From an uncultured Clostridia bacterium (GTDB taxonomy: Bacteria; Bacillota; Clostridia; TANB77; CAG-508): a DNA stretch of 64,000 nt. Location of the stretch: assembly GCA_934184665.1 (NCBI GenBank), contig CAKPSX010000002.1, positions 9,185 through 73,184 on the forward strand, written 5' to 3'. The notes below the pieces were generated by a model that ran no database searches, was not told the DNA's origin, and saw nothing but the letters and a program-made list of their open reading frames with translations. The position numbers were made by a program, and so were the translations under genes. This document shows, piece after piece, positions 26,227-36,096 of the stretch (position 1 is the first letter of the stretch; the number at the start of each line of letters is the position of its first letter).

Positions 26227-26705
26227 TGATATTAGTTTTACTAGGAACACAAAATAATAGTTTTCATAGATTGCTAGAAGAAATACAAAAAAATATAGAT
26301 GATGGGAACATTAAAGAAAAAGTAGTAGTTCAAGCAGGTTATACAAAGTTTGAATCTAAAGATATGACTATATATAATCAATTACCAAAAGAGCAGTTAC
26401 AAGAACTTATAAAAGAAGCGGACTTAATAATAACACATGGAGGAGTTGGTTCAATAATAAGTTCCATAACAAATGGCAAAAAGGTAATAGCAGTTCCTCG
26501 CTTACAAAAATATAAGGAACATGTAAATGACCATCAATTAGATATAATAAATTCTTTTAATGAAAGTGGATATATAATCGGAATCCATGGTGTTGAAGAA
26601 TTAAAAGAAGCACTAAAAAAGGTTCCAGATTTTGAACCTAAAGAATATGTTCAAAATACAGGAAATATAATAAAAATAATAAAAGATTTTATTGATAATA
26701 ACTAA
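26226..26705 (+). CDS. Alg13/PssE-like glycosyltransferase subunit
   Basis: The 159-residue protein is the C-terminal half of a split GT28-type glycosyltransferase. Motifs are MILVLLGTQ at the start and ITHGGVGSI with the nucleotide-sugar contact Gly-Gly, followed by PRLQKYKEHVNDHQLDI. The start is the ATG that overlaps the stop of the Alg14-like gene, 12 or so nt after GGAGGTG. A longer frame from 26169 has no ribosome binding site. A strong terminator follows. Confidence 0.9.
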   Translation: MILVLLGTQNNSFHRLLEEIQKNIDDGNIKEKVVVQAGYTKFESKDMTIYNQLPKEQLQELIKEADLIITHGGVGSIISSITNGKKVIAVPRLQKYKEHVNDHQLDIINSFNESGYIIGIHGVEELKEALKKVPDFEPKEYVQNTGNIIKIIKDFIDNN

Positions 26706-26737
26706 AAAAGTTACTTCCTTTGAGAAGTAACTTTTTT
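26704..26737 (+). terminator. Terminator after the Alg14/Alg13 pair
   Basis: AAAAAAGTTACTTC pairs perfectly with GAAGTAACTTTTTT around a 6-nt loop. The stem also has the T-run. Confidence 0.9.
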
Positions 26738-26791
26738 GAGGTTGATAATTCATAAAACTACTAAAAAAATGTAATAATTAGGCGTTCAGTA

Positions 26792-26820
26792 TTGAGAAAT
26801 CTTGCAATTTGTGATATAAA
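26792..26820 (+). promoter_or_regulatory. Promoter of the type III restriction-modification operon
   Basis: TTGAGA (26792-26797) and TATAAA (26815-26820) have a 17-nt spacer, 36 nt before the methyltransferase start. Confidence 0.5.
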
Positions 26821-26856
26821 ACATAATGAAAGAAAAAACGAGGAGCTGAATAATAA

Positions 26857-28815
26857 ATGGCAAATAAATTAGATATGAAGTCAATGGATATTAAAGAAGA
26901 AAATATAAGAAAAATAGGAAAGATATTCCCAAACTGTGTAGCTGAAACAGAGGATGGGTTAAAAATAGATTATGATGTTTTAAAACAAGAATTGTCAAAT
27001 GATATTGTTGAAGGAAATAAAGAAAAATATCAATTAACATGGGCAGGAAAAAATGAATCAGTAGTAAATGCATATAAGGCAACAGAGAAAACATTAAGAC
27101 CATTAAAAGATAAATCTGTAAATTTTGATGAAACAGAAAATGTTTATATTGAAGGAGACAATTTAGAAACTTTAAAAATATTGTTAGAATCATATTTAAA
27201 TAAAATAAAAGTTATATATATTGACCCACCATATAATACAGGAAAAGACTTTGTTTATAATGATGAGTTTTCAAGTTCTGAGCACGAAGAATTAAAAAAT
27301 TCAGGAAGAATTGACGAAGATGGAAACTTACTAGTATCAAAAGATATTAACAGTATATCAAATGGAAAATATCATTCAAACTGGCTAAATATGATATATC
27401 CAAGAATAAAATTAGCAAGAAACTTGCTACAAAAAGATGGTGTTATGTTTATATCAATAGATGATAATGAATATATGAATATGAGAAGTATTTGTGATGA
27501 AATATTTGGTAGAAATAATTATATTGACACATTTTATATACAAGTAAGATATACAAATAAGTCATTAAATGAAAAAGATGATTTCCAAAAAGTTATGGAA
27601 CAAGTGTTAATTTATGCAAAAGATAAAAGTGAGTTTAAACCAAATAAGCCACAAACAGAATATGATATGAGTAAATTCAAATATAAAATAAATGAGTTGC
27701 AACATGGAGAAGAAATAACTTTAGGCGGTAAAAAAGTAGAAATATTCAAACCAGGAATGTATGAAATAGTTGAAGAAAAGCCATCAATTAAAGGTTTGAA
27801 AGCCACTTGGGCATCTGGAAGTGTTTTAAAAGGTAACACATCAGGAAAATTCTTTGACAAACAGCTTGCAGGCAGAAAAGGAATAGATGGAATAAATGTG
27901 TTATATAAAGTATATGGAATTGGTGAAGATGGATTAGGATATAGATATTTTACAGGACCAAAAAAGAAAACAGCTACAAAAGGTCAATTTTATTCTGGAA
28001 TTCCAGTAGATAGAATTGAAGAATTAACTAATGGTTCATCAATAAAAGAACATTCAATAGTAAATTACTATGACTTTAGCGGAGATTTTGGGAACATCAG
28101 AAATGAGGGAGATGTAGATTTTCGTTCTGGAAAAAAACCTGTAAAAATGATAAAAATGTTTTTAGACATGATACCTTCAGATGATTATATTTGTATGGAT
28201 TTCTTTTCAGGTTCAGCTAGTACAGCACATGCTGTTATGCAAAAAAATGCAGAAGATGATGGAAAAAGAAAATTTATAATGGTACAGATTCCTGAAAAAA
28301 TAGATGAAAATCAAGATTATTATAGAGCAGGATTTAAAAATATTTGTGACATAGGTCAAGAAAGAATAAAAAGAGCTGGCAAAAAAATAAACGAAGAAAG
28401 TGATATTGATTATGGTTTCAGGGTATTTAAAACAGATACATCAAATATGAAAGATGTTTATTATGAACCATCAAAATTAGAACAAACAAAACTTAATATG
28501 TTCGAATCAAGTATAAAAGAAGATAGAACACAAGATGACTTATTAATTCAAGTTATATTAAATCTTGGCTTAACATTAGACCTAAAAATAGAAGAAAAAA
28601 ACATATTAGACAATAAAGTATTTTATGTTGCAAATAATATGTTAGTAGCTTGTTTTGATGATAAAATCAACTTAGATATAATTGATAAAATCTGTGAAAG
28701 AAGACCAACGAGAATTGTATTTAAAGAAAGCTCTTTTAATAATGATAATGATAAAATGAACACATATGAAAGGATAAGGAAACTATCACCGGAGACCCAA
28801 GTTAGCATTATATAG
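26857..28815 (+). CDS. mod: Type III restriction-modification methyltransferase (Mod)
   Basis: The 652-residue protein is a beta-class adenine methyltransferase: the catalytic motif DPPYNTG (from D123) precedes the AdoMet motif DFFSGSAST (from D448). The target recognition region lies between about 230 and 420. It modifies a short asymmetric site and is needed for specificity of the Res subunit. ATG follows GAGGAG. No simple-sequence repeat that would cause phase variation is visible. The restriction gene follows 32 nt later. The G+C content is like its neighbours. Confidence 0.93.
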   Translation: MANKLDMKSMDIKEENIRKIGKIFPNCVAETEDGLKIDYDVLKQELSNDIVEGNKEKYQLTWAGKNESVVNAYKATEKTLRPLKDKSVNFDETENVYIEGDNLETLKILLESYLNKIKVIYIDPPYNTGKDFVYNDEFSSSEHEELKNSGRIDEDGNLLVSKDINSISNGKYHSNWLNMIYPRIKLARNLLQKDGVMFISIDDNEYMNMRSICDEIFGRNNYIDTFYIQVRYTNKSLNEKDDFQKVMEQVLIYAKDKSEFKPNKPQTEYDMSKFKYKINELQHGEEITLGGKKVEIFKPGMYEIVEEKPSIKGLKATWASGSVLKGNTSGKFFDKQLAGRKGIDGINVLYKVYGIGEDGLGYRYFTGPKKKTATKGQFYSGIPVDRIEELTNGSSIKEHSIVNYYDFSGDFGNIRNEGDVDFRSGKKPVKMIKMFLDMIPSDDYICMDFFSGSASTAHAVMQKNAEDDGKRKFIMVQIPEKIDENQDYYRAGFKNICDIGQERIKRAGKKINEESDIDYGFRVFKTDTSNMKDVYYEPSKLEQTKLNMFESSIKEDRTQDDLLIQVILNLGLTLDLKIEEKNILDNKVFYVANNMLVACFDDKINLDIIDKICERRPTRIVFKESSFNNDNDKMNTYERIRKLSPETQVSII

Positions 28816-28847
28816 AGTTTACACTTTAGGGAGGAATATAGTAAAAA

Positions 28848-31800
28848 ATGAAACTAAAATTTAAAAAACAGCAATATCAGGAAAATGCTATACAAGCTGT
28901 TGTTGATTGCTTTAATGGGCAAACATCAGGAACAAGAACTAAAATTATAAAAGTAAAAAAAGAAGATGAAAAAGATATTACAAATTGGAATGAACCTGTT
29001 GTTGAAAATATAATTTCGTTTGGAAATAAAAAAATAGAATTAACATCAGATGAACTAAGAAAAAATATTAGAAGTGTTCAAAAACAAAATAACCTAGATT
29101 ACACAGATAATGCAGGATTTTTAAATTATTCTATAGAAATGGAAACAGGTACAGGAAAAACTTATACATATATAAAAACAATGTATGAATTAAATAAAAA
29201 TTATGGGTGGAGCAAATTTATAGTAATGACACCAAGCATACCTATTAGAGAAGGAGTGCTAAAAACATTTCAGATTACAGAAGACCATTTTCAAGAATTA
29301 TATGGGAAAAAAATCAGATACTTTGTGTATGATTCTAACAATTCTGCAAATTTATCAAACATAAATAATTTTGCAGAAGATAACAGCATACAAGTGATGA
29401 TTATAAATTATCAAGCATTTAATTTTAATCCAGAAGTAAAATCTGTAGCAAAAAGAAAAATATATGAAAGTTTAGATGATTTACAAACCAGAAAACCAAT
29501 AGATGTAATAAAAGCAACAAACCCAATATTAATAGTTGATGAACCTCAAAAAATGGGAAAAACAGAAGATAGATTAACTGTTTTTGAGCCATTATTTATA
29601 TTAAGATATTCAGCAACACATAAAAAGAATTTTAAGTATAATATGATTTATAGACTTGATGCAGTTGATGCATATAATCAGAAACTAGTAAAAAAGATAA
29701 ATGTAAAAGGAATAGAATTATTACATAGTAAATCTGATGGAGCATATTTGTATTTAGAAGGGGTAGAAATCAGTAAAGGTGAGCCTGCGGCGTCGATGGA
29801 AATTGAAGTAAAATCAGCAGATGGAGTAAGAAAGAAAATTGTGAAATTAAAAAAGAATTCAAAACTTTTCAAGCTTTCAGGCGGATTAGAACAATACAAA
29901 GGATATATTGTTAGTGAGATAAATGTCCAAAACATGTATGATGAAGTATTATTCACAAATGGAGAAAAAATACAAACTGGTCAGATTGCTGGTGATACAA
30001 GAAAAGATTATATGACAAGAATACAAATAAAAGAAACTATAAAATCTCATTTTGAAAAAGAAAAAGAGTATTTTGAAAAAGGAATAAAAGTATTATCATT
30101 ATTTTTTATTGATGAAGTTGCTAAATATAAAGTTTATGATAAAAACAAAGTATCACACGATGGGGAATATGCAAAAATATTTTTAGAAGAATATAACCAA
30201 ATATTTAATGAATATTACAAAGATGCAGAAGGGGAATACAAAAAATATTTGGAAAACCTAAAAGACAAAAAAGTGCATTCTGGGTATTTCTCAATAGATA
30301 AAAAAGCATCAAAAGGAATGAAAAAGGGTGAGCAAATATTCATAGATAAAATAGATGATAAAAAAGAAAAAACAAGTTCAGATGAAGAAGCATATGACCT
30401 AATAATGAGAGATAAAGAAAAATTGCTTTCATTAGATGAGCCTGTTAGATTTATATTTTCACATTCAGCATTAAGAGAAGGCTGGGACAACCCTAATATA
30501 TTCCAAATATGTACACTAAAAAATAGTCATTCAGATATAAGTAGAAGACAAGAAATAGGTAGAGGACTTCGTATAGCAGTAAATAATTATGGCGAAAGAA
30601 TGGATTATTCTATGCTAGAAGATGACTTTTTCAGAATAAATAATTTAACAGTAATTGCAAGTGAGAGTTATGATTCTTTTGCAAAATCATTGCAAAGTGA
30701 TATTGCAGAAGGGCTATCAAGAACAACATACGAGGTATTTGATAATAAATTATTTGAAAATAAGATTTTAAGAAATTTAGAAGGAGAATCTAAGATAATA
30801 GATTCACTTTCAGCAATGAAAATTCTTATGAATTTTACTCAAAACGGATATGTTGATAGTGAACTAAAAATCACTGGAAAACTAAGAGAAGATATTGAAA
30901 ATAATACAATAGATGTGCCTTCAGAATTTTTAGCATTTCAAGAAGAATATGTAAATCTTATAAAAACACTGTTTACAAACACACAACTTCCAGTTGAAAA
31001 TAAAAATAAAGAAAATATAAGAGAATTAAAGCCTAACAAGAATTTTGACATAAAGGAATTCCAAGAATTATGGAATAAAATAAATCAAAAAACAGTTTAT
31101 CAAGTAAATTTTGATACAGATGAATTGATAAAAAGGGCTGTGAAAAAAATTGATAAAGAATTAAGAATTAGCAGAGTTAGGGTAAAAGTTACTGAGGGAG
31201 GACAAAAGGATGCATTAACATCAGAACAAATAAAATCTGGAGAATCAATGGAAAGTAAAAGAACCAAAGTTGATGTTTATGAAGATTTTGTGCCTGTTAA
31301 AACTAAATATGATTTAATAGGTGATATTGCAAAAGATACAGAGCTTACAAGAAATACTGTAATAAGTATTTTAGAGAAAATAAAACCTGATGTATTTGCA
31401 CAATTCCAATATAATCCGGAAGAATTTATAAGAAAAGCTACAAAACTTATAAATGAAGAAAGAGCCATTATTGTAGTAGATGGAATCACATATAGCAAAA
31501 CAAATGAAAAATATAGTGATAAAATATTTGATATAAAAAATATAAGTGGAAAAATTGGAGTAAATGCAATTAAAGTACAAAAACATATTTATGATTATCT
31601 TGTAACAGATTCAAAAAATGAAGTAGAATTTGCTAAGCAACTTGAAGATGGAGATGTACTTGTTTATGCAAAATTACCAAGACAATTTAAAATCCCAACA
31701 CCACTTGGAAACTATAACCCAGACTGGGCAGTAGTTTTAGATAAGAATAAATTTAAACATGTATATTTTATTGCAGAAACTAAAGGTAGTATGTCATCAT

Positions 31801-31943
31801 CAGACTTAAGAGGAACAGAGAACGGTAAAATCGAATGTGCAAGAAAACATTTTGAAACAATAAGTGATGGACTTTTTGAATATAAAGTAGTAGATAATTA
31901 TGATAGACTAATAGACTTCGCAACAGATGTTATGAAAAAGTAA
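28848..31943 (+). CDS. res: Type III restriction enzyme Res subunit
   Basis: The 1031-residue protein has the SF2 helicase core with Walker A ETGTGKT (99-105) and a DEPQ box (231-234), a helicase C-terminal half with SALREGWDNPN and QEIGRGLR, and a C-terminal endonuclease domain with PD at 958-959 and ETK at 977-979, matching the PD-ExK nuclease pattern. It looks intact. It translocates or switches on ATP hydrolysis and cuts DNA with head-to-head unmodified sites. It forms an operon with mod. Confidence 0.94.
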   Translation: MKLKFKKQQYQENAIQAVVDCFNGQTSGTRTKIIKVKKEDEKDITNWNEPVVENIISFGNKKIELTSDELRKNIRSVQKQNNLDYTDNAGFLNYSIEMETGTGKTYTYIKTMYELNKNYGWSKFIVMTPSIPIREGVLKTFQITEDHFQELYGKKIRYFVYDSNNSANLSNINNFAEDNSIQVMIINYQAFNFNPEVKSVAKRKIYESLDDLQTRKPIDVIKATNPILIVDEPQKMGKTEDRLTVFEPLFILRYSATHKKNFKYNMIYRLDAVDAYNQKLVKKINVKGIELLHSKSDGAYLYLEGVEISKGEPAASMEIEVKSADGVRKKIVKLKKNSKLFKLSGGLEQYKGYIVSEINVQNMYDEVLFTNGEKIQTGQIAGDTRKDYMTRIQIKETIKSHFEKEKEYFEKGIKVLSLFFIDEVAKYKVYDKNKVSHDGEYAKIFLEEYNQIFNEYYKDAEGEYKKYLENLKDKKVHSGYFSIDKKASKGMKKGEQIFIDKIDDKKEKTSSDEEAYDLIMRDKEKLLSLDEPVRFIFSHSALREGWDNPNIFQICTLKNSHSDISRRQEIGRGLRIAVNNYGERMDYSMLEDDFFRINNLTVIASESYDSFAKSLQSDIAEGLSRTTYEVFDNKLFENKILRNLEGESKIIDSLSAMKILMNFTQNGYVDSELKITGKLREDIENNTIDVPSEFLAFQEEYVNLIKTLFTNTQLPVENKNKENIRELKPNKNFDIKEFQELWNKINQKTVYQVNFDTDELIKRAVKKIDKELRISRVRVKVTEGGQKDALTSEQIKSGESMESKRTKVDVYEDFVPVKTKYDLIGDIAKDTELTRNTVISILEKIKPDVFAQFQYNPEEFIRKATKLINEERAIIVVDGITYSKTNEKYSDKIFDIKNISGKIGVNAIKVQKHIYDYLVTDSKNEVEFAKQLEDGDVLVYAKLPRQFKIPTPLGNYNPDWAVVLDKNKFKHVYFIAETKGSMSSSDLRGTENGKIECARKHFETISDGLFEYKVVDNYDRLIDFATDVMKK

Positions 31944-32037
31944 ATAAACATTAAAAATATATTGCACATGGAGTCAAAGATTGTCAGAAATGTAAAAAGT
32001 TTCTACGACAAAAAAACAAAAAAATCCCCAAAAAGTA

Positions 32038-32066
32038 TTGCATATTTTAAACAGTAAATATATAAT
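32038..32066 (+). promoter_or_regulatory. Promoter giving a near-leaderless VanZ-like transcript
   Basis: TTGCAT (32038-32043) and TATAAT (32061-32066) have a 17-nt spacer. The ATG at 32076 lies only 9 nt after the -10 element and has no ribosome binding site. Confidence 0.55.
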
Positions 32067-32075
32067 GGTCTTAAT

Positions 32076-32555
32076 ATGAAGAAAGAAAAAGAAGTACTAA
32101 AAGTAATTAATATAATATTAGTTTTAATTTGGATGATAACAGTTTTCGGCTTTTCTAATCAGAATGGTACACAGTCAACTAATACAAGTCAAACAGTTAC
32201 AAAAGTTGTAGTAAAACCAATACTTACAGAAGATGAAAAGAAAAATAAAACTATTATAAAAGATACAGAAAAAGTAATAAGAAAATTAGCTCATTATACG
32301 ATATATACAATTGGAGGAGCATTAATCTTAAATTATGCATACTCAACAAAAAGTAGTAAGAAAAAACAAATAATATATAGCATACTTTTTGGACTCATGT
32401 ATGCTATCACAGATGAATTACATCAATACTTTATTTCAGAAAGAAGTGCGAGAATATTTGATGTATGTATAGATACGTTAGGGGTAATTACAGGAATATT
32501 AATATATTCAGTAATTCGAAAACACATTCAGAAGTTAAAAAAAACACAAGAGTAA
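32076..32555 (+). CDS. VanZ family membrane protein
   Basis: The 159-residue protein has four membrane helices (near 10-27, 74-93, 98-115 and 131-150) and the VanZ motifs FSNQNGTQS, RKLAHYTIYTIGGALI and TDELHQYFISERSARIFDVCIDTLG (seen in overlapping short pieces). VanZ proteins affect glycopeptide susceptibility in some hosts, but the reaction is not settled. It opens the polysaccharide gene run, 18 nt before the initiating sugar transferase. The start codon follows a -10 element so closely that translation is probably leaderless. Confidence 0.87.
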   Translation: MKKEKEVLKVINIILVLIWMITVFGFSNQNGTQSTNTSQTVTKVVVKPILTEDEKKNKTIIKDTEKVIRKLAHYTIYTIGGALILNYAYSTKSSKKKQIIYSILFGLMYAITDELHQYFISERSARIFDVCIDTLGVITGILIYSVIRKHIQKLKKTQE

Positions 32556-32573
32556 AACAAGGAGGAAACAAAA

Positions 32574-33272
32574 GTGAATATTGGAATGACACATGAAAAT
32601 GTTATTGATGATATTTCAATGTTAAAATTACCTAAAAAAGGGTATAGAGATTTATTAGGAAAAGATGTGCCATATAAAATAGTAAAAAGAACGGCAGATG
32701 TAATGCTTTCATCTATTGCAATGGTTACATTATTGCCAGTATTTGCAGTCATAGCACTGGCAATAAAATTAGAATCAAAAGGGCCAGTATTTTTCAAACA
32801 TACAAGAATAGGAAAAGATGGAAAAATAATAAAATTATATAAATTTAGATCAATGGTTGATAATGCAGAAGATTTAATAAAAAAATTCACACCAGAGCAA
32901 ATGAAAGAATACCAAGAAAATTATAAATTAAAAGATGACCCTAGAATAACAAAAGTTGGAAAATTCTTAAGAAAAACCAGTTTAGATGAATTACCACAAT
33001 TGATAAACATAATAAAAGGCGACTTATCTATAATTGGTCCAAGACCAGTAGTTTCAGAAGAACTAAAAAAATATGGAGTAAATACAGAGAAATTTTTGAG
33101 TGTTACACCTGGACTTACAGGATATTGGGCAGCAAATGGTAGAAGTTGCATAAATTATGAGCAACGTATGCAGATGGAACTTTTTTACATAGATAATTTA
33201 TCATTTAAAATGGATATGAAAGTGTTTTTTAAAACAATAGAAGCTGTAGCTAAAAGAAAAGGAGCAGTCTAA
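32574..33272 (+). CDS. Undecaprenyl-phosphate sugar phosphotransferase (initiating enzyme)
   Basis: The 232-residue protein belongs to the bacterial sugar transferase family (short PglC/WecB-like form). It has one re-entrant hydrophobic helix (about 40-62), then KHTRIGKDGK, LYKFRSMV, RKTSLDELPQL and GDLSIIGPRPV. It transfers a sugar-1-phosphate to undecaprenyl phosphate and so starts repeat-unit assembly on the inner membrane face. GTG is the start, behind AAGGAGG. It is followed with no gap by a glycosyltransferase. Confidence 0.93.
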   Translation: MNIGMTHENVIDDISMLKLPKKGYRDLLGKDVPYKIVKRTADVMLSSIAMVTLLPVFAVIALAIKLESKGPVFFKHTRIGKDGKIIKLYKFRSMVDNAEDLIKKFTPEQMKEYQENYKLKDDPRITKVGKFLRKTSLDELPQLINIIKGDLSIIGPRPVVSEELKKYGVNTEKFLSVTPGLTGYWAANGRSCINYEQRMQMELFYIDNLSFKMDMKVFFKTIEAVAKRKGAV

Positions 33273-34100
33273 ATGGATAAAAATTATAGCGTACTTATGA
33301 GTGTTTATTATAAAGAAAATCCAAAATGGTTTAGAGAGAGTATAGAAAGTATGCTAAATCAGACAATTCGTACAAATGATTTTGTAATTGTAAAAGATGG
33401 AAAATTAACAAATGAGTTAGATGAAGTTATATCTGAATATTGTAAAAAATATCCAGATATATTTAGTATAATCGAACTGAATAAAAACATGGGACTTGGT
33501 CCTGCACTAGCCACAGGGATAATAAAATGTAAAAATGAATTAGTAGCAAGAATGGATTCTGATGACTATTCAGTACCAGAACGATGTGAAAAACAATTGA
33601 AACAATTTGAAGAAGATGAAGAACTAGATATAATTGGGTCTGATCAAGCAGAATTTATTGACAATATTAATAATGTCATTTCATACAAAAAATTTCCATA
33701 TGAAGATGACAAAATAAAGAAATATGCAAGAAGGAGAAATCCGTTCTCACATTCTGTAGTTATGTTTAAGAAAAGTATAGTACTACAAGCAGGAAATTAT
33801 AGAGAATACTACTTATGTGAAGATTACGATTTATGGGTTAGAATGATAGAAAATAATGCGGTATGCAGAAATATAAATGAGACTTTAAATTATGTTAGAA
33901 TTAGCGAGGATTTATACAAGAGAAGAGGCGGAATAAAATATTTAAGAACAATCATGAAATTTAAAAGGGAAATGTATAAAAAAGGTTTTTATACATTAAA
34001 TGACTATATTATAAGCGCAGGGAGCCATACAATTGTATGTTTAATGCCTAATTTTATGCGAAAGCTTTTTTATGAAAAAATGTTAAGGAAAAGGAAATAG
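33273..34100 (+). CDS. Family 2 glycosyltransferase
   Basis: The 275-residue GT-A enzyme has YSVLMSVYYKENP at the start, the nucleotide-binding VKDGKLT and the metal-binding DSDD (in ARMDSDDYS). A later EDYDLWVRM segment is typical of galactosyl-, rhamnosyl- or N-acetylglucosaminyl-transferases of capsule clusters. It adds a sugar to the lipid-linked repeat unit on the cytosolic side. ATG follows directly on the stop of the sugar transferase gene, with AAAGGAG in the overlap. The sugar is not predictable. Confidence 0.9.
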   Translation: MDKNYSVLMSVYYKENPKWFRESIESMLNQTIRTNDFVIVKDGKLTNELDEVISEYCKKYPDIFSIIELNKNMGLGPALATGIIKCKNELVARMDSDDYSVPERCEKQLKQFEEDEELDIIGSDQAEFIDNINNVISYKKFPYEDDKIKKYARRRNPFSHSVVMFKKSIVLQAGNYREYYLCEDYDLWVRMIENNAVCRNINETLNYVRISEDLYKRRGGIKYLRTIMKFKREMYKKGFYTLNDYIISAGSHTIVCLMPNFMRKLFYEKMLRKRK

Positions 34101-34103
34101 ATT

Positions 34104-35225
34104 ATGAAAACTAAAGTTGAGGTAATAACATTGCAGAGAGTTCCTAACTATGGTTCTGTATTACAGGGATATGCAACGCAAAAGGTAATAGAAAAATTAG
34201 GATATGAAGTTGAACTAATTAATTATTATCCACAAAGAATGCACATGTTTGCAATGCTTAAAAGATTAAAATACAAGAATGATAAGCTAAGGAAATCTTT
34301 GGTTTTAAGAACTATTGCAAGATTGGTTATAATACCATCATATATAAAAAGATTTAGAGTATTCAATAAATTTACTAAAGAACACATAAAAATGACAGAC
34401 AAACAATATATAACATTTGAAGATTTGAAGAATGATATTCCAAAAGCTGATATATATTGTACAGGAAGTGATCAAGTATGGAATTCTAAATGGAATGAAG
34501 GAATAGACTACAGTTTATTTTTAGATTTTCTTCCAGAAAACAAAAAACGCATAACATATGCAGCAAGCTTTGGAAAAGCAGAACTGGAAGATTTTGAAAT
34601 AGATGAAACAAGGAAAATGCTTAAAAGATATGATGCTATTTCTGTAAGAGAAAAATCAGGAGTAGATATAATAAGAAAATTAGGCATAGAAAATGTTACA
34701 AATGTAGTAGATCCAACATTACTTTTAAATGGAGATGATTGGAGAAGACTAAGCTCAAATAAACATAAAGATGAAAAGTATATTTTAGTGTATAATTTAA
34801 ATAGAAATAAAAAAATAGATAACTATGCTAAAAAATTATCAAAAGAAACAGGATTAAAAATATATTATTTAAGTTATCAATTACATGAACTTTATAAAAC
34901 AGGAAAAATGTTTTGCAATCCTAATGTAGAAGATTTTATATCACTTATTGATAATGCTCAATATGTTATTACGGACTCATTTCATGCAACAGCATTTTCA
35001 TTAAATTTGAACACTCAATTTGTAATAGTCTATCCAGAAAAATATAGCACTAGATTACAGAGTATATTGGAATTACTAGGATTAGAAAATAGAGTTGCAA
35101 AGGATGAAGATGATATGGGGGTTGTTGAAAAAAATATAGATTTTGAAGAAATTAATAAAAAAATAGAATCTATGAGAATGAAGTCATTAGAATGGTTAAA
35201 CAATGCATTAAAGGGGGATAAATAA
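34104..35225 (+). CDS. Polysaccharide pyruvyl transferase family protein
   Basis: The 373-residue protein has the family N-terminus QRVPNYGSVLQGYATQ, then CTGSDQVWN, TYAASFGKAEL, ISVREKSGVDIIRKLG, VVDPTLLL and a late VITDSFHATAFS with the conserved His. Members transfer pyruvate from phosphoenolpyruvate to sugars of cell-surface glycans, and many are uncharacterised. A second, divergent member lies at 41138, so the repeat unit may carry two modifications. It starts 3 nt after the preceding glycosyltransferase. Confidence 0.88.
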   Translation: MKTKVEVITLQRVPNYGSVLQGYATQKVIEKLGYEVELINYYPQRMHMFAMLKRLKYKNDKLRKSLVLRTIARLVIIPSYIKRFRVFNKFTKEHIKMTDKQYITFEDLKNDIPKADIYCTGSDQVWNSKWNEGIDYSLFLDFLPENKKRITYAASFGKAELEDFEIDETRKMLKRYDAISVREKSGVDIIRKLGIENVTNVVDPTLLLNGDDWRRLSSNKHKDEKYILVYNLNRNKKIDNYAKKLSKETGLKIYYLSYQLHELYKTGKMFCNPNVEDFISLIDNAQYVITDSFHATAFSLNLNTQFVIVYPEKYSTRLQSILELLGLENRVAKDEDDMGVVEKNIDFEEINKKIESMRMKSLEWLNNALKGDK

Positions 35226-35226
35226 G

Positions 35227-36084
35227 TTGAATAAAGTTACAGAAATTTTAAGAAAAGGCACAAGAGAGATACTTAGATATATGCCAATAAAAGAATCGGT
35301 TCCGACTAGTGTACTATATGGAGATTTATTGAAAAATAGAACAGCATTAATAACTGGGGGAACAAGTGGTATAGGATTTTCAATTGCAGATTCATTTGTG
35401 AAAAATGGAGCTTGTGTGATTATAACTGGAAGAAATAAAATAAAAATTGATATGGCAGTAGAAAAATTAAAATCTCAAAATGATAATGCATTGATTTATG
35501 GATTTGAGCTTGATAATACAAGAATAAAAGAAATGAATGAAAAATTTAACAATATTTTAAAGGAAATCAACAATAGGAAAATAGATATTTTAGTGAATAA
35601 TGCAGGGATTATAAATAAAACTCAATTTTGGGATAGTACAGAAGAAGATTTTGACAATGTAATTAATACAAATCTTAAAGGAACATATTTTATTACTAAA
35701 ATAGTTGCTAAATATATGTTAGAAAATAAAATAAAGGGAAATATTTTAAACATATCTTCTTCATCATCAATAAGACCAGCTCTAACTTCGTATCAGTTGA
35801 CAAAATGGGGAATAAGAGCATTTACAAAAGGATTAGCAAAAGAATTAAGTCCTAAAGGTATTGTCGTAAATAGTATTGCGCCTGGACCTACGGCAACAGA
35901 TATGTTACTTAATGGAGATAATAATATAAATAGACCTAATTCGCCTATTGGAAGATATGCAACAACAGATGAAATTGCTTCATTATCTACTATACTTGTT
36001 AGTGATTTATCAAGAATGATAGATGGAGATACAATTTTTGCTACTGGTGGTTGTGGAAATCTAACGTTTGATGATTGGGATTAA
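35227..36084 (+). CDS. SDR-family oxidoreductase
   Basis: The 285-residue protein has the classical SDR pattern: cofactor motif TGGTSGIG (about 40-47), NNAG, catalytic Ser in LNISSSSSI and YxxxK as YQLTKWG, then SIAPGPTATDM. NAD(P) specificity is not certain. TTG is the start, 9 nt after AGGGGG. It precedes the MenD-like gene by 12 nt, and the pair probably works on one substrate: a carbonyl group made or used by the thiamine-diphosphate enzyme could be reduced or oxidised here. This is inference. Confidence 0.85.
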   Translation: MNKVTEILRKGTREILRYMPIKESVPTSVLYGDLLKNRTALITGGTSGIGFSIADSFVKNGACVIITGRNKIKIDMAVEKLKSQNDNALIYGFELDNTRIKEMNEKFNNILKEINNRKIDILVNNAGIINKTQFWDSTEEDFDNVINTNLKGTYFITKIVAKYMLENKIKGNILNISSSSSIRPALTSYQLTKWGIRAFTKGLAKELSPKGIVVNSIAPGPTATDMLLNGDNNINRPNSPIGRYATTDEIASLSTILVSDLSRMIDGDTIFATGGCGNLTFDDWD

Positions 36085-36096
36085 GGAGGAATATAT

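Noticed and set aside
26857..28815. Phase-variable methyltransferase
   Set aside because: No simple-sequence repeat or long homopolymer that could shift the frame is visible in mod.
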